From Carettochelys insculpta (lineage: Eukaryota > Chordata > Testudines > Carettochelyidae), in assembly GCF_033958435.1 (NCBI RefSeq), contig NC_134138.1:269367798-269431797 (forward strand): a stretch of DNA of 64,000 nt. Reading direction: 5' to 3'. Below, in pieces: positions 10,861 to 23,040 of this stretch (position 1 is the first letter of the stretch; the number at the start of each line of letters is the position of its first letter). The notes below the pieces were generated by a model. The model was not told where the DNA came from and ran no database searches. It saw nothing but the letters and a program-made list of their open reading frames with translations. A program made the translations under genes and the position numbers.

Positions 10861-11042
10861 GGCCTTCAAAATGGTCGCCTTATCAGAAGGGTAAAGGATT
10901 TAACTAAAATAATCAGGACTTGAACCAGTGTTGCCAGGGTGCCATGATAAAAACATAAGGATGCCAACTTTCAGCCAGCACTAATAATAACCTTTTCCCT
11001 CACACACAGCATTCAACTGCTGTTTTATTGTCTGTTTTACAG

Positions 11043-13557
11043 CTTGCATGACTACACTGCTCTCCACCATGCATTTTACTGCAAAGTCCATTCCAAGCAG
11101 CTTGCCAAAGCCAGGGGAGGATGCAAGGAAGAAAGGACTGATTGCAAACAACAAGATCAGCAGCTGCACGCAATGCTAACACCTGCCTTAGGATCAGACC
11201 CCAGGAACAGATATAACAGGGCAGAAGAGAAGATGTTGGAGCGAGAGAAACTGCAACCCAGATCCTTCGATTCACAGCCATGTCTCAGCTTCAGGCCAGC
11301 TGATGGGATGAGACAACTGAGTACGGAGTTTGTCTCAAGAAATCAGCTGAGCACTAGCTGTCCGCCTTTGAAAAACAGCTCCGCAGAGGCAGCCAGGTGC
11401 CCTGACAAACCCGGAAAGAGTGACAGGCAAGACACTGCACTGAATTTACAAACCTACAAGGCTGTGGCCAGCAGAGCAGATGGGGTTCTGGTCAGGATGC
11501 CTGATGGAAAATCAGTAGCAGAAATAGCTGTGGAAAAGAAACCAAGCCTGTTACCCAGGGTCAGCTTTCTAAAAGAGGAAGGGCAAGGCTGTCCCTGGGT
11601 TAAATCAAGGTGGGGGGAAGGAAAGCTGAGAAATGATAGAACAAAGGTGGGGAGCAGGGAGAGAAACATGCCAAGCGCTCCCAAAGGGAAGCAAGGGAGC
11701 AGCGTATCGGAGAAAGTTGCTCTGTTCCAGGAAAGTAAACCCACACTGGAGAGAAAGCGTATTCCTGCCCTCTCACCATTAGGCTTGGGCCCCGTGAAAC
11801 CTCCTGCCCATTATACATTCATCTCCCAGTCAAAAGCACTGAGAGCTACTAACTGGACATCTCCAACAGCTGTCCAGGCTGGTGCGCTGTTTACTGAAAA
11901 GCTCCCACAAAAGGATAATGAGCATAGCATAACGCCCTCCAGCAAGACACTGTTTAAAGAAGAAAGCATAAACCTTAGCACAGAGCAAGCTAAACCTGTT
12001 CCCAAAATTAGAGTTAATTTGCCTCAAGCGACTCTATCCACGAGTTCCATTACACGGGACCGACAGCATCCTGAGGATGCTGAGAGTAATCCATCAGCCA
12101 TTCATGTACCAGGAGAAGCTGAAATGCACAGCACTCCAAGCATGGCACAAGAATGTGGAGCTGGGGGTTACATTTCCTCCCAGCCTAAGCCTGAAGCACA
12201 GAGGCAGCCATCTGAACATGGTACCATCAAAGGCAATGAAACAGCTCCCCACCCCAGTGAGTCAGAGACCCCTTACACAGTGGCAGATTCACAAGAGCTG
12301 GGAGTTTGGGTGCCATTACACCAGATAGCTGAGCAGATGAATGACGATTCAAAGACAGACAGCCAAGAGTTCTCTGGAAACCTAATGCCGCTATCTTATG
12401 AAGCAGATGTGCAGGGATGTAGAGAAGACCTCAAAAGCAGTGGAGCAGAGATTGAGAAGATGAAGAAAATGCAGCCAGAGAGCAAAGGGTGTTATGAACA
12501 TACTCCTGGGCCAGTATCTACAGAAGGCAAGCCCAAAGAACTAGTCGTCTTTTTAGATGAACAGGCAGATAGAAAAGATGATCCCACTGGGTCCTTCTTA
12601 CCAGAAACAGAGTCTGAAAAGACACGTGATCCCCTAGTAAATATCCCACAAGGGGATATTTTGATAGAGAATCTTAAACTAACTAGCAGGCACATTTCAG
12701 GATCAACAGACACAAACCTGCCTGCAGGCAGCACTACTGGGGTCTCACATGATAAGGCCAGCAGCTTAGAAGATACTAAACTCAAGTCAAAGGATCAAGA
12801 TGGCACTTTGGGACAGAGAATCCTTCATATTTCTTCTGCACCATTGCACAAAAGGATAGATCTGAATGCATCTAATGAAGTACCAGACAAGCCTGAAACT
12901 CACCTAGCAGGAAATGGGAATGTGGATGTGAAACTGGAACATGAGAGTGAGTTGCATGGAATTGCTAGTGAACCCCAAGAAAAAGGGACCAGAAATGTTC
13001 ATGACAGGAAAGATGTAGTAGCAAAATCTTCCAATCTTGGGAAAAATCCCTTTGCTAGGCTCTTTGCTTCTGAAAATAAAGGCACCACCTCAAAGGAGGT
13101 TGCAGGGGAAAAAAAACCCACTAAGCCCCAGTCTGCCTTGGTGACATTGTTTGGCTATTCCTCAAACAAAGAAAGGAATCAAAAGGAAAGTCTTACAAAA
13201 CCATCACCAAAACTTTCAAAGCAAACAAACAATGGAGATCAGCAGGAATCTTCCCAGATCAGAAGCTCCACAAGCCTGTCCAGGCCGAAGGCCAATAAGG
13301 AGGAGGAAGCACCAGATGCTGTTACTAAAATAAGAGCAGAGGCAACCCAACAAGATTCACTGAAGAATTCTGGGTACCACTTGGGAGATGGACTAGGTGA
13401 AAGTTTTCCACATTTAGACAACACTGAAATCTTAGGGTCCAATGCACTTTTGTTGACTCCAGGTGAAGGCAATATGACCAATGCTAGAAATTTACATGAA
13501 GCACCTATTTTTGAGTTTCAGAACCAATCTGATTTAGAGGTGCAAACTGCACAATAG
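11043..13557 (+). CDS. LIM-domain exon B with long disordered tail (Xin-family)
   Basis: After acceptor TTTTACAG, the first base completes Ser, then LHDYTALHHAFYCKVHSKQLA gives the last LIM ligands (C-x2-H). The domain thus closes with 17 residues between the sixth and seventh ligand. About 800 residues of low-complexity Ser/Glu/Lys/Pro-rich sequence follow. One conserved-looking block is KNPFARLFASENK...ALVTLFGYSSNKERN (about 13040-13190), similar to repeated NPF/LF(G) blocks I recall from XIRP2 tails. The true start is the upstream exon; TTG at 11044 is not a start. The first stop is TAG at 13555-13557, but the same frame continues to 14124 (separate entry). The likely role is actin and thin-filament-associated scaffolding in muscle or hair cells, by family analogy. 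It could instead be a separate LIMA1-like gene. Confidence 0.75.
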
Positions 13558-14124
13558 GGTGATGGCAATTGCTCATCCTTGATTCTATTAAAAGACTCTC
13601 AGGAAGAATCTCCAGCAACCAAGGAAGGCAGACAGCCTCCTACAGCTGCAACAGACACTAGTATGAATCTCACCAGTGAAGGAAAACAACACGACATACG
13701 TCTGCATAAAATGGAAAACCTGGCTGGTTTGGATGATCAGGATTCAAAGACCAAGACTGGAACCTTTTCTATATTAAGTCATTTAAGGAGCAACACAAAA
13801 GAAGTTGACCTTACCTTAGAAGACAGAAATATTTTAGAGTCCAGTACACTTGTGCTGTCTGCTGGGACCAGCACTTCAAAAAGCACAAGCAAAAACTTTT
13901 CTGACCGAAGTGGCACAGATATCCAATACCCAGCTGATTCAGATATTCAAAATTTACAAGCAAAAGATCAAACTTCTTCTGATTTAAATTCCTCAGAATT
14001 ACACAATACAAGGTCATGGCAGAGAAATGAACTTCAGTTATTAAACTCTAGTCCCCTTCTGATGGAAGACGACTGTTTGGGTATCACCGATGCTCATGAA
14101 ATTCAGAAGTCTGGGCTGTTATAG
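13558..14124 (+). pseudogene. In-frame continuation of the LIM-tail frame beyond a TAG
   Basis: The frame directly after the TAG codon stays open for 188 codons to a TAG at 14122-14124. Composition is the same as upstream (Ser, Asp, Thr, Gln rich, e.g. LTLEDRNILESSTLVLSAGT). Such a length is unlikely by chance in AT-rich DNA. Options are a nonsense mutation or polymorphism, an assembly error, or stop readthrough (context CAA TAG GGT). If the stop is a recent lesion, the native tail ends at 14121. Confidence 0.55.
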
Positions 14125-14466
14125 GAGTTCTAGCTAGACTCGCAGCTTCAGGTGGACAAAATGAGCCTTTTGGACTGGGTCTTGACACTAGACAACCATC
14201 TACAGCTTATTAGCTTACATGGCAGACAGCTTTCTCCCAGTGTCCACATCTACCCCCCAGGTTTCTGAGCCTCTTAATGATATCCTGGATATCTTGAGTA
14301 CTGAGGCAATAGCAGCTCTCCAGCAAGCATTGATAACTGTGGAAGATAATGTGCAAGCACTAGACCTTCCATAGCACTGCATGATGTCCAGCCCCATGCA
14401 ACCTGGCTTTGCTTAATTATAGTTTTAAAACCAGATATCATTTTATATAGATATGATTCATGGATA

Positions 14467-14505
<39 letters not shown>

Positions 14506-14512
14506 ACACACA
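14467..14512. repeat. (CA)n microsatellite
   Basis: About sixteen CA dinucleotides, then a short cgtgcacacaca tail. Confidence 0.95.
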
Positions 14513-15817
14513 TACCATAATTAGCTGACACTGGATGATAGTTGTTTCACAAAATGAGATCAGAAATCCACCCAGAAGATAACATTAGTGCTGAATTTGA
14601 ATACATGTGATAATTTGTGAATGGCATGGAGATCAGCATTTGAGATCATAGTGGAGCTCACCTAATGGGTAGGTGCCCATATCACAAAATCCACTGCCAC
14701 GGCTGGAGTATAGTCAGCAGTCTCCACAAAGAACCAGAAGTGGCCATCCAGAATAATCAACCCTTTTTCACCACTTGAGCAGGGTCTCTGTGTTGGAGCT
14801 GAAGCATAATATCAGGACAGCATGGAGGGAGCTTGCCCTTCTGCTTTCTATGCTGTGGAGTCACAGAAGCCTACACACTCCAGAGCTGTCAATCTCCTAA
14901 ACTTTCACGGGCGGCAATTTCAGATCAGAAAACAGACATCAGGAGAGAATCATACTGTCACTTGAGACTCTTCATCTCAATCACAATGACAGCAGTGGAG
15001 CTGTAAACTGTGCAATGAAATGATGTCCCATAGCTTTTCACCTTGTTGTTTTCTTGCACAGTACCTAACAATATTTTTCAACTTATCACTTTTCACCCGT
15101 AGATGCCAAAGCCCATTTTACAGAACTGTACTATAATTCCATTAACCCACGAGTGTGGCCAGACCATTTGACATGTTCTAATTGTTTCTTCCTCCTCTGG
15201 AAAATTCCCAAAGACCATTATTTTGTTGGAAGAAAATAACCTCCTTGTTCACCCCAGGGTAGTTGCAAAGCCCGGTGCCATGTTAGGTGCAAAATAAGAA
15301 GTTGAGTACAATGTAGAAGCGATCCAAAGGAAATGAATGAAAAATCCAAGGTCAGATTCTAGGACTCAGATACAATGCCAGGGTTAGATATAATGGCAAT
15401 GCAATTTAGTTTTAAACCTGCTCTGCTGAGGGGCAGAGGGGCAGACTCAGCCAAGGCAGCCCTAAAAATGAGCTGGCATGACCAGGACACCTGGCACCTC
15501 CAGACTCCTTAGAGCAAAGCCACCTGGATACTCCCTGCTGTCAGGCACAGGAGGTTGTAACTTGAATGGCATGGGGAGAAGGATATGCTGGCAATAAAAA
15601 CAGGGAAAGTTCCCCTTTGCATCTAAAGCATTCCATGGACACCAGCTGAAATAGAAAAACTGCATCTGGGCAGCTGTGGAGCTGAACGTAGCCCACTAAC
15701 ATCAGTGAAAGTCTTGCTCTGCAATTCAGTGGGTTCTGGGTCAAACTCTTTCCTTACAGACCCCTCTCTGCTTCCCTGCAGTGCCAAGCTCTAGTAATAA
15801 GGTCACCTAGCTCTGAC
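14513..15817. other. Non-coding stretch, probably 3' UTR or intergenic
   Basis: No gene or classified repeat is recognised. An AATAAA at about 15592 (aataaaaacagg) is a possible but weak poly(A) signal for the LIM-tail transcript. Confidence 0.4.
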
Positions 15818-15905
15818 ATAGTGATTTTCATAGAACTCAAAGTGTTTTAAAAGGGAGGTAGTTGTGATAATAACGGGGGAATTGAGGCAGAAAATGATAA
15901 AGCAA
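15818..15905 (-). repeat. MIR-type SINE fragment, reverse
   Basis: It contains catagaactcaaagtgtttta and taacgggggaattgaggcag, the complement of the MIR 3' part (counterpart of the copy at 4316). Confidence 0.6.
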
Positions 15906-15920
15906 CACAGACCTTGGCAG

Positions 15921-16033
15921 TGGGTCTTTGCCCACAAGAGTTTATGCTTCAATAAATCTGCTTGTCTATAAGGTGCCACAGGACTTCTTGTTGTTTTTGC
16001 AGATACAGACTAACATGGCTACCCATCTGATAC
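15921..16033 (+). mobile_element. Penelope-type terminal repeat fragment
   Basis: It reads gggtctttgcccacaagag, then ttataaggtgccacagg-type blocks and cagactaacatggctaccc. This is the inverse of the terminal repeat at 58830. It has no coding capacity. Confidence 0.65.
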
Positions 16034-19000
16034 CACACACAAGCAGGAACTCTCTGCCTACATTGGCTGAAAAACATGATTCGGGGAACGCAAAAGATCA
16101 GACACCAGCTAGTTATTGGGTTAACAGATAAAAACCTTTCACAGGAGCTACACGGCCGAGGAGAGATTTAACCCTTGCCCCAGCAAGTCCAGCAGCAAAG
16201 CAGGCTGAGCTGGAGAGACAGCAAAACCCAAGAGCAACTTGCCTAGTTATGGTGTGAGACCACTGGGGGTAAGGAGAGAAAATGCCCAGATCAAGGCGCA
16301 AATTCCAGACCCATTCCTTGCTCTTCTGAATTACAGACCAACCCCCTCAGAGTAGCCACTTCATATAGTCCAGCACATGTCAGGATGGGGAAACAATTCA
16401 GAACTAAGTTCAGGCTTGTACAAAGGACTTTCGGTGTGGGGGGAGCTTTTTTAGTACATATGGCCACCACCTCCCTTGGTGGGCTGTGCCCTTCTCCCCT
16501 CCCTCAGCTGTCCAGTTGGCCCTGCCTCCTACCCTCATCCAGCCACTCCCAGTTTAGCTCCCCCTTCCCCAGCCCTGCAAGGCTCAGCCCTAATGACCCA
16601 CCCACACACCCACTGTTCAGCCCAAGGACCCCCCCCCAACCCCAGCTCATCCCAAAGATCCACCTCCTCCCCCGGGCCCAGGACAGGGAGGGTTACCTGG
16701 GCTGGGGGTAAGGTGGCAGCAGCAGCAGCCACAGGGGATCACCTCTTCATGGCCTCCCTCCCCCTCCACGTCCCAGTGCTCCCCACATGGAGCTCTGCCT
16801 TGGCCTGCCAGACTGTTGAGCCCCACTTCTCCACCTGTGGCTGGAAGGCCTCTAGCCCCAGTGGGGCTCAGCAGACCTGGAGGATATGGCGGAGCACTGC
16901 ACAGTGAGCGTGAAGGAGCAAGGGAAGCCGCAGGAGGTGATACCCTCCAGCTGCTGCCACCTCCCCCACCACTGGCCCAGTAATCCCCAGTTAGACTGAG
17001 CAGTGGAAGGGGCATGGCAGCGCATGGTGGGGTGCATTTGCACCCCTCACTCCCCCATCCCCATGCACAAATGGAAGTGGTGGGCGTAGCCAGTCCCACT
17101 GAGGTTGTCAGAGACAAAGCAATTCTACATTCTCTTCGGCGTCTTATGAAACTTCTTTACTAGGCCATTGGTCTGCAGATGTCACACTGGGATTACCAGG
17201 GACTTGTGGTCAGACAGGAGCATGATCATGCTGGGAGATGAAATTAGTCCCTTGAAATCCCACACGAGAAGAACTTCAAGAGATCTGTGGTGATCACTCT
17301 CATCTGCTTTTCTGGGTTTAACAGGCAACATTGATCTCAGAAATGTTTGGCCACCACCTGTAATCAGACACCTGGTGGGTGTGTCGCCTGCTGAAGCCAC
17401 TGTCTTTAGGCTGATAGCTAGGCAATTAATTACACTTTTTTTTTTTTTTTTACTTTGGCCTAGTCCAGCAACTCAAGAGAGTCTCAGCTTTGATAAGCAG
17501 GCTGTGTAGGTGTGGTCAATTATGGGGCTATCAAGGGAGCTTAATGTTCTGGTTGCCAACATGCCACAGTGACCACCCACTCAAAGGCAACCACAATGCC
17601 TTCAGGGTCATTTCTGTGAGCTGGAAAGCTTGGGCAGTGCAAGTCAATGTTCCTGGGGTGCAAAGTTGGGGAGCTGCAGGGAATTGCCTGGAGCTTCTCT
17701 ATTGATAATCCATGTGCATCTAAGAGAAGCATTCATGTAACTCAGTTGTGTCCCTGCATGTGGACGGCCGTGTAAGGACAGTGCCTGTTAGAGGCTTTTA
17801 GTTTGACATCAGCATAACAGTGTGAAAGGCAGCACTGGTTGATGGCTTTGTCGGGAAGGGGTGGGGCCAGCAGTCCCGAAACCCAGGTTGCTCCTGGGGC
17901 ACCCAGTCACAAAAAAAACTCAGAAAGAAACACCACCATCAGAATGCACATATTCTTCATCTAAATGTAACCCTTCTATTAATGCCAGGTGCCTGCCAGA
18001 AGGGCCAGGTTCAGCTCCTAGGGGGTTTCCTGTCAAGGATACAACCGGCTCGAGCCCCCTCCCAGTAGCCTGGGACAATCTCACCCCACTTGCTGGGTGC
18101 CTGTAAGGCAGTTCTCCCCCCACCAGCACAGAGTCTAAGATAGAAACAGCTTATTTAATGACAATAACCTACCCCAAGGTTACAGTGACAGATGCAGTAT
18201 ATCTAAGCAAAGGAGAGACAAACCCCTTTAACAAGATACCATCCCCATACGCTATAGAACCAAGTCTTTTGGCCTTTACCCCACACACAGTTACAGGATG
18301 TACCTCTCGCCGTGCAGTCCCAAACCCAGAGCCCACAGATACATCACCAGGGCAGTACTAGCTGTCCACTTGTCTGCAGCATCCCACTAGCTGCCACCTG
18401 CTGACCACTGGCTACTCCTACCAGCCCGCCCACCATTGTCCGCCATGCCTCCTACCAACTGCCTGCCGGTCACCATCGTCGCTCCCTTACCAGCCACACT
18501 GCTGGGGGAATGCCCTGAGGCAGAACCCTGTGATTTGAGCTCTGCATGGCCTCAGTGCCACTCTGTGATTTCAGCTCTTAATATGTTCAGTGTGAAGTTT
18601 CATGAAAACCCTGGTATCCAATTCTATCTCTCAACAGGTGGGGAAAGCTAGTCAAACCAGGCTTATAGCTATATGGCCAAGACATAAGCAGGACCAAAGC
18701 ACCCAGCAAGCTCACTCCACTAGTACCCTCCCTCTGTCCCCCACAACAACCCAGAGCATTGGTGAGATCCTACAACTCCGACACTGAGTGTCAGCATAAA
18801 TTGTGATTTTACAACAATGTGTTTACAATAGACAAAATCTCATGGCTGACATGCTACCCATTAGGCTTTGCCTGAAAGGTATCACAAATGCACCCCTTTG
18901 CATTCTCTTGCAAATGATCTCTGGGAGACACATTCCTCCCAACCTTCAGCAGCCTTGCGTTCCTGCTGCCACTTTCCTTCCATCAAAATGGAAAATAAGC

Positions 19001-19170
19001 CAAGAAGTTGGTGGTGAATATTGAAGAAGAAGGGAGGCCACATCTCATTACGCATTCCACCCCGGTTCCAACCCGCTTCCCTGCCTTCAGCCTGTGCTCC
19101 CCCACACACTCACACAAAGTGAGTGAAGAGAAGAGCCTTACACCATCACAGAGCGATCTGCCAACCAAAG
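16034..19170. other. Non-coding region with C-rich and T-rich tracts
   Basis: A C-rich segment (16480-17060) yields overlapping open frames on both strands without domain content. A T run lies at about 17436-17455. The part from 17860 to 18790 has scattered blocks that recall reverse-oriented LTR sequence (e.g. agcttatttaatgacaataa), but no ends were found. No gene is supported. Confidence 0.4.
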
Positions 19171-19178
19171 GTGTAAGG

Positions 19179-20342
19179 CAGGGGTTGGCAACTCCCAGCC
19201 TGCATGCCACTGTTGGCAGATTAACCTTTTAAATGTCATGTGGCAGGAGCTCAGCCCTGCCCCTCTTCCCCCATGTAGCACATGAGGGGGCCAGAGGACT
19301 GGGTCCCCTGCTGTGAAGGGCCCCATGGCAGCACAGCACAGGGCTGGGGCTGGAGCACTGCACAGTGTGGGGCTGGGGCCAGAGCTCACTCAGAGCCCCA
19401 CTGAGATGTGGGGCTGGGGCCAGAACCCTGAGCTGCGTGGGGCTGTAGCTCCTCCTCCTACCTGGACTCCCCACCGCAGGGCCAGGGCAGAGCCCCTACT
19501 GCAGAGCCCTGAAGAACCTGCCACAGGTTTGTTTCTCTCCTCCTCCCCTGTAGTCTGGAGATGAGTGTATGGGTTCTGGCCAGGAGGGAGTGTGCAGGAG
19601 CGAGCTGGGGTGGGTGCTTGGGGTCTGGATGGGAGGCGGGGGTGCAGCAATGGGCAGGGTTTGGGGATCTGAGTGGGTGGTAAGGTGCAGCAGTGGGTGG
19701 GGGGTTCAGGTGCAGGCTGGAGGTCTGGGTGGGAGGATGCAGGAACAGCTGAGAGTGGGGGAGGGGGTCCGGGCAGAAGGATATATAGGAGCAGGGTGGG
19801 GTGGCCCGGGCAACAGGAGGTGGCAGGAGTAGGCTGGGTGAAGTGGTGGGGTGATGCTTATCTTCCTGCAGCATTGTCGCTGCCCCTGACCCCTGCAGTG
19901 GGAACATCAGTGGGAGAAATGTGCCATGGAGAGTCTTTTCTCCCACAGTCCCAGATATTTGCACCTCCTCCCCTGCAACTGCTCTGATTGGCAGGAATGC
20001 CAAACAATCAGAGCAGTGGGGGGAGCCTCACTCCACACAACCTCTGTGCTCTGGGCTCCCTGGTTCAGTGATCCTGCCAGATGATGGACATTGCCAGACC
20101 ACAGAATCCAAGATAAGAGACGGTCAACCTGTATTAAAATCCCAGATATTTGTAGATATTGAAAAACCCAGCCGGTCAGAGATTTAAAGACTGAAACAGT
20201 AAAGCTCCGCACCTTAATTAATTGATTAATGTGGCCGTAGGCCTGTTAGTGACTTTTAAAAGTATCACCGGCACTTGGACTGTACATGGTGGCCAAAAGG
20301 TCAAATTTCGGCACTCCACCTCAGAAAGGTTGCTGACCCCTA
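19179..20342. mobile_element. Non-autonomous hAT-like element, 1.16 kb
   Basis: The left end CAGGGGTTGGCAACTC pairs with the right end (complement TAGGGGTCAGCAACC). The flanking 8-bp repeats are GTGTAAGG (19171-19178) and GTGTCAGG (20343-20350), matching at 7 of 8. The interior is GC-rich with degenerate tandem words (gggctggggccagagc, ggtgcagcagtgggtggg). No transposase is encoded. Confidence 0.7.
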
Positions 20343-20350
20343 GTGTCAGG

Positions 20351-22830
20351 GAAGTTGTCAATAGATCTCCTAAGGAATGGCATCATGCTAGCACTCCTCC
20401 CCAAAAAGGGACCCAGGACTGCCTCACTCAGTTTTACTGGTCACAAGAGGCACAGGGCTTATCTGTAAGGAAAGGAAGCCTAGGGGACCCAGAACTTCAG
20501 TGGCCAGATGTTCTACTTCTGCCTCCTGGTGTGGTTCTTCTACCACCTCTGATTGACTTTTATCCCCAAAATAAGCAAAGAACTCACAGTGAAAAAGCTT
20601 TTACTCTGCTTTACCTGCATGGCATGCCTCCCAAACAGTCCCGACGACAGTGTTTTGGTATACAGTAAAAGGAAAAAAAATAAAGTCTTCTTCCAAGTCC
20701 TATGCAGCACTTGTGTGGCAAATATCTTCAGCGCTGGACTGCCTCTGCCCTAATCATTCACCTCTAGCAAGTGATCTGTATAAGGCGGCAGCCAGTGAAG
20801 AACCAGGTAGAGAAAGAACAGGTTTTCCTTCATATGAAGTGGCAAAGGATGATCACAAGCAATTAGAAAACTTTGTGATGGGTGTGGCATAGGGAAATGA
20901 ACAGAACCTGTGACAGATCACCACCAGAGCAGGATACATTCTGAAGAATTCTCCCTGCTAACTCCACAAGGCCCATCAGTCCTTTTAGATGGACAAATTA
21001 AACAGGTTCTTTGTCAACAAGCTAAACTGTGCTTGTAAATAGGTCCTCCAGAACACGAAGGGTTTTCATCAGACATTCACTTTTTCCTCTAAGCTCAATG
21101 ACGTCTACAAGAAAAGCTGCCCCCCATTAGACATGCCAGACCATCTAGAGTTCTTCTTCTTGGGTAAGGCTAGCTAAAAGGAATAGGGGTTTGAAGTGAG
21201 GGTGGGCTAGAGAGAGAACTGGAAAAGAAAATTTTGTTAGCTGTCTAGTGAACTCTATCCATCAACAAGCGTGGTTGTATTTTCTTGGGCTGTACTCAAC
21301 CTATATGTTTATTTTGCACATGCTTCATTTCCTGTGAAAGGCTATTCTACCATTGAATACAACTCACGCTTGGGGAAGTTTCCGTACATGGTTGGGGGGG
21401 TAAAGAGGGAAAAAAATTGTTCTGCCCCAATTTCAGATTTTTATCTTCAACTCACAGCTCCAGTTTTCACCCAGTAAGGCTGTTGCACCAGTCACTGAGC
21501 AGATCAGGAGTGATGAACTGTGGTACCTACTGGCAAACATGAAAAGGAAAGTTACGGAAAGCAAATAAGATAACAGAGAAGAGGTGGCAGGGGGCTGGTC
21601 TACTTGGGAAGTCCATGTAAATGAGACCCAAGCTGAATCCACTGATGGTTGGAAGTCTTTGTTCTTCAGCCTCTTATGGCCAGCTTAACTAAAAATGTGT
21701 GCTCCTTGTGTGTCCTGTGTCTTGCCCATCTTCTTTCAGTTTCAAGGATCCAGTTTCACAGTTACTCATGACATTTTCACAGGACCTAATGAAAGGGACT
21801 ATGGTTAGGAACATGAGAGGGACACTTTCTGAAATAGCAACAGCCGGTCCTTCTTTGCCACTGGCTTGCCACATAACCATGATCGTGTTTCCCATAGCCC
21901 AACCCACATTTCCCTTTGCCCCAAACACAGCCCACTCAAAGCCACTGAGAGCATTCCTCAGCCCTTTTGCAACTCTCCTCTGCACCTTCCAACCCACAGA
22001 AGAACTGCAGTTTCACCCCTTCTTCTTTCCCTGAACAAATTTACAGTCCCCTGCAACCTTCTGAACTCCCCCCAGCCCCTGCCACCACCACAAGGTGGTG
22101 CCTACCCCAGGATGCCTCATCCTCACAGTACACTGAATATGCTGCTTCCCCATGCAGTATATGCTAGTCTTTGTGGCAGTTGCTGCTGATGTATGTTGTC
22201 TGCTTTCCCACACCTCCCCAGGCCCAATGGCAGAGGTGGGGAAGGACTGGGGGTGGATTGCAGATGGGGCAAATCAAGATGCATTCCGAGCAAGAGCACC
22301 AATGAGGCATGGGGACAGAGCCCACATGATCTTCCCCGAATCCTCTGAAGTTAGTGCCACAATGAGAAGTGCCCATGGGCTGCATTTCCCAAGAGGTTGA
22401 CCTCCCCATCTTCCATATAACAGTCTCATCCTCACCCCACGTCCGCCCACCCGCATCTGCTCCACCTAGCTTCTTCATGTCTGAATCAGATCTCATTCAG
22501 GCCACCTGCTGACAATGGTGATGAGCATTAACAGTGCAGAGGAGAAGCAGGTGAATTGTGCATTTCATCCAGTGATGGGTCTGAAAGAGCTCACAGCTCA
22601 GTGACCCAAATACCACTGAAGAGGGAAGCAAAAAGAGACCGTCCACCGGCACCAGTGTTCCTGGTAAGCTGAGCGTTTGGGCAGCCGCCCGGCAGAGAAT
22701 CGGGTGCTGCCCAGCTGATTAGCAGAGCACCGCCAGCCACCCACAGTGGGCAGTGTGTGTTTCTGTTGGTGGTGCTCAGCCACATGTTTTGGTGCACATA
22801 GAAAAATGCAGGCCCCTTCAGAGGACTTAC
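20351..22830. other. Intergenic stretch between the convergent genes
   Basis: No exon is recognised here. It should contain the 3' end of the SLC22A13-like gene, if a tenth exon exists. A repeat-like block (22640-22800, agtgttcctggtaagctgag) directly precedes exon 9. The open frames have no family motif. Confidence 0.4.
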
Positions 22831-23040
22831 CGCTGGCTAGCCACAGCTGCTTCCATGTGATCCTGAAGCTCTTTGCCACATGTCTCTGTGAGGAGGAAGC
22901 AGAGGGTTCCCGCAATCACTGACGTGCTTCCAAATATCACCATAGAAACAGAAGGATGGTACTTGTCCAAGAGACCAATCAGAGGGGACAGGATGCCTCC
23001 CACTCTGGAGGACATTGAACATAAACCCAAACTGGATTGC
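22831..23040 (-). CDS. SLC22A13: SLC22A13-like exon 9 (TM11-TM12 and C-tail)
   Basis: From acceptor cctccctag, reading [20 protein letters not shown] and [20 protein letters not shown], then [18 protein letters not shown]. It ends AGCCAGCG followed by GTAAGT, a consensus donor. Read without splicing, the frame gives Arg then TAA, so the protein could also stop here. A tenth exon for the usual variable tail was not recognised. Confidence 0.85.

Larger units (their letters stand above)
9040..11042 (+). other. Intron that splits the LIM domain
   Basis: It starts GTAAGC and ends TTTTACAG. It joins codon fragments AG and C into a Ser codon in frame. It contains the minisatellite at 9340-10180 and a degenerate CR1 piece near 10740-10860. 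Nothing else is recognised between 10181 and 10740. Confidence 0.7.

Noticed and set aside
11044..11046. TTG at 11044 as a start codon
   Set aside because: The frame runs back through the acceptor into the LIM exon at 8915-9039, which completes the zinc-binding pattern.
16385..17117. Overlapping C-rich open frames on both strands
   Set aside because: Proline/serine-rich composition only, with no conserved motif or splice sites.
17860..18790. Full LTR retrotransposon
   Set aside because: No paired terminal repeats, no coding core and no target duplication could be found.
22164..22496. Tenth exon of SLC22A13
   Set aside because: The open frame has no match to the family's C-tail and no matching acceptor phase.
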